Below are positions 58,380 to 64,000 of a stretch of DNA of 64,000 bases, in pieces (position 1 is the stretch's first letter; every line of letters begins with the position of its first letter). The notes under the pieces were generated by a model, which did no database searches, had not been told where the DNA came from, and worked only from the letters and a program-made list of their open reading frames with translations. Location of the stretch: assembly GCA_964006375.1 (NCBI GenBank), contig OZ023266.1, positions 68,667,391 through 68,731,390 of the forward strand. Reading direction: 5' to 3'. This stretch comes from Tillus elongatus (taxonomy: Eukaryota > Arthropoda > Insecta > Coleoptera > Cleridae). The position numbers and the translations under genes were made by a program.

Positions 58380-59831
58380 AAAATCAAAGTGTCACGGAAA
58401 TATCGCGCACGTCCTCCATCCTCAATGAATTCGACAAACACAATTGGCAATGAAAAGGTTGTCGTGGATCCATTCATAATTTTTGAGAGATCTCCATTAC
58501 CAAGAAAAATGAACTTGCTCTCTACCCCCTGGCATTCTTAAATGAAAATGGAATGAGAAAGTGTTAGCACTATACACACTGTTAAAGCAAATTGACCTCT
58601 CAGTTTGTTGTTGATGGGGTATTCCTAGTCCACAAAGTTGTTTGGCAAAAAGAGACAACTATATTAACCATTTGTGATGATTACGTCAGACCAATTATCA
58701 CGGCAGAGGTTGTACAGTGGTTTTCGATGTGTACACTGACACATCAGAGAGCACAAAAGCAGCTGAACAGAATTGACAATATCGACCCAGGAGATGTGTG
58801 GACATCAATATTAGTTTGGAAAGTGAAATTAAAGCCAAGGATTTCCTTTCCAACTTTCATAACAAGAGTCAGCTGAAAGTATAAACCTGCTGTTGATACA
58901 GCTGCAGAAAATTGGAATAAATACTCTCTAAGCTTAAGGTGACGCTTGTGTTGATACTGTAAAGACAGCTGTCAGCAAATCGCAAAATTCCGCGGTTGCT
59001 GTTATTGGAGAGGACGTCGACTTGGCTGTTCTCGTGGTAGCCAAAGTCCCAACTGATCGCGATATTTTGGTGGTGAAACCTGGAAGAGGAAAAGTCAAGA
59101 CGAGTATATTCCTCACAACAGCTGAAGCAGGAGTTAAAAATAAAGGACAATACCCATTTGTTATTATTACATGCAATTACAGGCTGTGACATAACATCCG
59201 AAGGGTATCGCAAGAGTAAAGCGGGTTTTGTCAAAATGTATCAGAAGTCGAAGATCGTACAACGTGCCTGGTGCTGTTGAGGTGTTTACCGGCGGTTATT
59301 CTTCCCCTGGCTCCATTGAGACAGCTAGGATCTAGGATCATAAGTAATCTCTCGTGGTATGGCGCTCCAGTCACAGAAAAATCCTACATTGGGCTCTGCT
59401 AGAAAACATTTGTCAAAGCAGTTGCAAAAATAAGAACTGATCTCTCAACTCTCCAAATGAAAGAGATGTTAAGCAGCATGAATTCCGGAGTACAGCTGTG
59501 GTGAGGGGTGAAATATAATGGTTGGGAGAGGAAGAATGACCGACTAGTTCCTAAATTCTCAGCCCCTGACGAAATATCGGAGATGATTTTTTGCTAATAC
59601 ACGAAAGGATGTGACAGTGGTAAGTGTGGTTGTAAAAAAATATCGTCAAACTGGTCTGTCACATGTCCAAATTGCAAGGGCAATTGCAACATCGGAGTCG
59701 CAATATTCATTTCGGAAGGAAATGACGACGACGACACCGATACCCTAACAATCTTTTTGGACGACGTCTCCACTGTTGACGAATATAAATAAACCTTGAC
59801 CCATCCGCCCCCCCCAAAAAAAAAAAAGAAA
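58380..59831 (+). pseudogene. PIN-like multi-copy protein, poly(A)-tailed retrocopy
   Basis: Across frames: IGNEKVVVDPFIIFER, VFLVHKVVWQKETTILTICD, VVFDVYTDTSESTKAAEQN, SEIKAKDFLSNFHNKSQL, SAVAVIGEDVDLAVLVVAKV (acidic GEDVD motif as in PIN/FEN-type nucleases), VPTDRDILVVKPGRGKVKTS, ISNLSWYGAPVTEKSYI, a Cys-rich end (KGCDSGKCGCKKISS, CPNCKGNCN) and EGNDDDDTDTLTIFLDDVST before the stop. AATAAA follows at once, then about 20 bases on a C-run and 13 A (59817-59829). This resembles a reverse-transcribed mRNA. I know the family only as unnamed multi-copy proteins in invertebrate genomes. Confidence 0.65.
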
Positions 59832-60884
59832 TGATACCTTGAATGTACATTTTTTAAATTTTGGCATTACTATCAGTCCATGTAAAAACTTTTATTATTT
59901 GATTCGTAATAATATAATAACAGCTATAACTATAAAAAAGTGATGTTTCATTTGCAATTACATTGTTGTTAATGTGTTTTTATTCGATAGCAAGTTATAG
60001 CAGTTAAACGCAGCAGGCTCTCAACATACTTATTTCTGGAGTTCTATAACTTTTGATTGGTTGAATATAAAGTAATAAGAGTGTATATAAAACTGAAGGA
60101 TATTTAACGCACTACAACGTCGTTTTAATATTTTTTCTATAAAACGATTACAGGATGCACAAAATCAAATTTTCAACAAAAACAGTGAGATAAAAATGAT
60201 TTTTTTGAAAATTATCCTTCAATAACATATATTTCAAAAACCGTTGGGAATTCGACAAATAAATTTAAAAGTAATCGTCTAGAAAATTTAATTAGATTTA
60301 ATTCTTATTTGAAGAATATTTTCCTACAGTCCACCGTTTTCAAAATATACGCGAAAAACGAAAAAATGGGACCCTTTCACCCCCTTCCGGCCTTTACCTC
60401 ACCACCTAGGGGCATAGACTTTTAATATGTTTACCTCCTAACTATTCCTAACAAAGTCCTGCAGTCGACAATTCTTGCATACTCCGTGCACTCCACATCC
60501 CCCTTTTGAGCTTATTGGCTGGACTAATGTTACTGTGTCAATAAAATTTCAACATAAAACCTTGAAAAAAGGGAGTAGTTTGACAAATTTTGGCAGAATG
60601 GTAAACAGATAAACATAAATATACAAAAGAAATGACAACGAACTGCTAATGTTGGGGATGTTCAATCTTCCAATGAACGCTAGTTTGTGTAAATTATGGA
60701 AAACATAAATGAATAATTAAATCACCATTTTAGAGAATTCCGTGAACTGAAGTTCCTTGCACTGGCATATTTCTGCAGCAAGAAAACTGGGTCCGAAAGA
60801 GCGTTTAAATGCTTACTAAAAGTTTACGGCAACTTTTTTGACATGGTAGCTTTTAATGCTCAATTAAGTGTATTATAAAAAAGT
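59832..60884. other. No feature recognised
   Basis: No supported feature. TTTCACCCCCTTCCGGCCTT near 60378 is locally C-rich. Confidence 0.4.
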
Positions 60885-60886
60885 TC

Positions 60887-61370
60887 GGGACGCAGCAAGT
60901 GCGTTATGGTAGTGAATTTTTATTAAATGCTTCATACTTGGATAACTCAATTTTCTATAAACTTGAACAGTTGAATTTTGGGAAGTAGTAAAGCCTTTCC
61001 CAAGGCAACATATTCACCAAATGTCATTAAAATAGCCTTGTAATTTTCGGAGAATTAAAAAAAAAAAAAACTCAAAGTTTGAAAAACTTAATTTTCTATA
61101 AACTTAGAAAGTTGAATTTTGGTACGTAGTAATGTCTTTCACAAGGCTACATATCCACCAAATTTCATTAAAAAAGATTTGTAATTTTTGGAGAAAAATT
61201 TTTTTTGAAAGAAAACTCAAAATTTTCCCAAAAAACCTTGTTCGATTTTCCTGGTTAACGAACTTATCCAAGCCATTAATTAAGGAAAGGCACTTGCCGA
61301 GTTTGAGCGAAATCGGTTAATTATTTTTTGAGTTACCTCTCTATTAGTGAATTTTTTTAAATAAAATTTT
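60887..61370 (-). mobile_element. HER without TA tract, both ends present
   Basis: It starts with the hairpin end CGGGACGCAGCAAGTGCGTT and ends ACCTCTCTATTAGTGAATTT. In between are two similar units (TTTTCTATAAACTTxxAxAG at 60948 and 61090) and CGATTTTCCTGGTTAACGAA. The complete ends show the sub-terminal inverted motif TAGTGAATTTT at both tips. The TA site is bridged by TTTTTTGAGTTACC. Confidence 0.82.
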
Positions 61371-64000
61371 TAATAAAAAGCGAGAAATAAATGACACAAA
61401 ATTGCGCAAAACTGTCCACGTTTCTCAAGCCAAGCGCACTTGGCACTGTATATGGTGAAGTCGGTTAACTTTGTGAATTAGTATTAACTACACTAGCTAC
61501 AAGTGCGTCAATTGAAGGCAGTTTTAAGTTTTAAAACGCATAAAATGTTTCATTCGGAACTCTACAGAAGAAGAGTGACTTTTAAGTAATGCAGTGAGTT
61601 CCGTTAAAATGGTTTTATTAAAACGCTTTCCTAAAGTTCCCAATTTTACGACGTCATTGATTCAATTAATAAGTAGATAGGTAAGTGTGTTCTGACATAA
61701 TAATTTTCGTCATTTTGCATGGTTACTACATGACCGCACTGAAAAATTGGAAATTATGCCAACGAAACATATTTATTGACGACGATATTATTTTAAATCA
61801 AATTTATAACCTTCGATTTGAGAAATATGGACACTCTAATCGATTGCTTCCCGTTTTTGAGACCCCACCGCACGCCCCTGGAAAATGGTATGTGGGGACA
61901 GAAGTGCATGGGAAAATTGTAGTGGGAAATAGCATATGCTTTGTGGGAAAGGCTTGATGGATAATAGTAGGCGTAATAGTAGTAATTAAAGATACACTTG
62001 CGTTTTTTAGATCTATGTGAGTGGCACACATTTAATTTTTATAGGTTTCAATAAACTTTATGGTTAGGGCGTCATTTCAGGTGATACTAGTATACACTAT
62101 AGTAACATTTCACTAAAGACTCAAATAGTAAAGTTAACTACTTACACAAACACATCAAGAAATTGTACAACTTTGCTCTTAACAGACATTTATCTATAGT
62201 TGAACCGTTCTAACTCAAGAGTGAAGGATATAAAACGTTCAGCTAGAACACAATACATGTAGATGTGGCATTAAAATATCTCACAGGAACGCACAATTAG
62301 TCCCTTGAGTGCCGTTTCAGATGTGAAGAGGTATACAGCTATTTCGAGAAGATGTTCTGCAGGTGTAGATTTCCCTCAAAGGGAGTCAACCTGACTCCGT
62401 TAGGGAGTCGCTATAAAGTAACGGACTCCCTACTAGAGTCAATTTGACCCCGATTAAGATGGCCGGCCCCCTTGTACCTTCTCGTTTTTTCTTTCTCTGC
62501 TAGTGTCCTTCGCAGGTATAAATCTTGCCGGTCGTCGAAATCCTGCCGACTGGGAGCAATTAACACTAGGTGCCCTCGCTTCCTAGGGAGATAAAAATGA
62601 ACACGAGGCCAGGAACATATATATCCATGAAGGGTAAAATGTGGTCAGTATAATGCTTGATGTCAACAGACTTTTGCTGATTTCAATTTTTAAAATACTA
62701 GAATATATATGCAGTTGATATCACCAATTCGTTTTAATAGATGTTTTGCAAAAGGCAAAATTACCTTTAAACAAAATATTAAATTCTTTAAACCTTTCAG
62801 TAAAAGTTAATAGGCATACACATCGAATATGAACTGTGACCCAAATTCCGGCATTCACATGATAAAAAGCTCAATATCATGCTGGAGCTCAGTCGATTTG
62901 CAATTTGAAAAACATATTTCATAAACAGAAAATACAATTGTTCGGTTATTCTGATTTGATAGAGCCTTAATTATTTTATTTGTGTAATTCAGAGAAGCAC
63001 ATGTGTGTTGGATTTATAATAATAATACTAATATTTATTTAACCATCAATGGTTACATGTTTCGCCACTAATAAAATAATTGAATAATTAGGCAAAACAA
63101 AGAAAGCGTAACAAGCATACAAAAATAAAAACAAATTATAAATTACTCATAAAGAAAAACACACAATAATTTATTAAGAATTAAATTATTCGATGGAATA
63201 TATTAGACCAGTCAATTATCTAAAATGGCGGTGAATCGTACAGTAAGCCATGTTGTTCCAATTTTTTCAGGAATGTGCAGGGGGTGGTCCCTGAACAACG
63301 CTTATAAAGTTCAATCAATTTCAGGCGCTACGGGAGGCAGGGGGTTTCCCAAATGTAACTTGTTCCAGTTTTTGACGTTTATCTCGAAAACGGTCCATCG
63401 CACAGATAATTTTAGACCTTCCAACATTAAAGCTAATAAAATTCCCTTCCAAACGGTCTCCATATTTGTACCTAACTATTACTGTTTTTGAGATATGAGT
63501 CGTTGAATATTTAAATTTGTCCAAAAAGGTGGTAGCGGTCCCGGTATCTTGTCAACCTTCATCTCTTAACTCTTTAACTCTTTCCCCTTCAGTTTTACAG
63601 AAAACCATAGGACACAAGGTTGTAGATCGAAAATTTTCCTTCAAAACTTGATATAACACTGTTAACTTACCTTCACCCGGTAAATAGTTACGGCATTTTG
63701 AAATTTAGAGGGCTTTTCAACATTTTGCTAGTGAAATCTTCGTCACTCAAGTTTCGTTTTCAAGGTCTGTAACACTCTTAATCACTTTGTATGGTGTTTA
63801 ATTAGATACATGTAGTATTTATAACCCGCATAAATAATAAATTATGTATACCTGTTCTTATAATGTATATGTCAAAATTAAAGCCAAAGAAATTCCTTAC
63901 AAAATGGTATATTCAAGTTTGTCAACCATTTATATCGGACAGTGCATAAAACGGGCATTGCTTGTCTCTACTTCATGCCCAGTTTCAGACGCGTAAAACG
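61371..64000. other. No supported gene or repeat family
   Basis: About 2.6 kb of mixed sequence. At 62385-62460 the motif GGGAGTC/GACTCCC recurs in both orientations, forming a short imperfect palindrome. The frame at 63225-63491 crosses a stretch (TTTTTGACGTTTATCTCGAA, CTATTACTGTTTTTGAGATA) that looks like repeat DNA but has no second copy in the window. Confidence 0.4.

Noticed and set aside
61685..61957. 90-codon frame reading HSNRLLPVFETPPHAP and WYVGTEVHGK
   Set aside because: I recognise no family and found no splice or promoter context. A chance frame is as likely as a gene.

Overview
The window looks like non-coding, transposon-dense, AT-rich DNA from an arthropod, most likely an insect with a large genome. 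The repeat mix (mariner, RTE, CR1-like, I/Jockey-type and Penelope-like elements) fits that. The only host gene I can support is one complexin (cpx) exon at 11444-11573 on the minus strand, with good splice sites at both ends. Most of the window is therefore probably intron or flank of complexin. Nearly every long open frame is transposon remnant or translated (TA)n repeat.

Layout. 0-8.6 kb: an ORF-less inverted-repeat element, a truncated RTE LINE, a tandem duplication and two LINE 3' fragments in a duplicated segment. 8.6-14.3 kb: two nearly complete mariner-type transposons with long terminal inverted repeats, on either side of the complexin exon. 14.5-17.1 kb: a BED-finger hAT remnant, a Penelope-like element (PLE) with GIY-YIG and reverse transcriptase (RT) pieces in head-to-head arrangement, and a LINE tail. 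18.1-20.8 kb: two long foldback elements. 20.9-25.5 kb: one mariner transposon broken by three later insertions (PLE, hairpin-ended repeat, LINE). 26.6-29.4 kb: a DNA transposon of a type I cannot classify, inserted inside a (TA)n tract. 30-41 kb: a mariner relic, a hAT relic and many copies of one hairpin-ended repeat in both orientations. 41.5-51.2 kb: LINE fragments and two large head-to-head palindromes of PLE sequence. 51.3-53.7 kb: a mariner inserted in another (TA)n tract. 54-59.8 kb: a tandem duplication, a tRNA-derived SINE, two LINE fragments, a PLE end and a poly(A)-tailed PIN-like pseudogene. 59.8-64 kb: one more hairpin-ended repeat, otherwise unremarkable.

Three observations stand out. 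(1) PLE ends carry motifs that fit a type I hammerhead ribozyme: a CTGANGA core, a co-varying stem II, GAA, a self-complementary stem III, an H cleavage base and a matching stem I. The copies at 46965-47012 and 58035-58082 have every core base. (2) One dispersed family recurs about twenty times. It has sub-terminal inverted repeats, a terminal hairpin and usually an internal (TA)n tract, which resembles the Helentron-derived, DINE-1-like class. I call it the hairpin-ended repeat (HER) below; the name is mine. (3) Two multi-copy open-frame families (26.9-29.1 kb and 58.4-59.8 kb) fit no transposase family I can name; the first has terminal inverted repeats.

Coordinates of decayed elements are approximate to about 10-30 bases unless a target duplication or splice site fixes them. 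No alignment or database search was run; family names rest on motif recognition.
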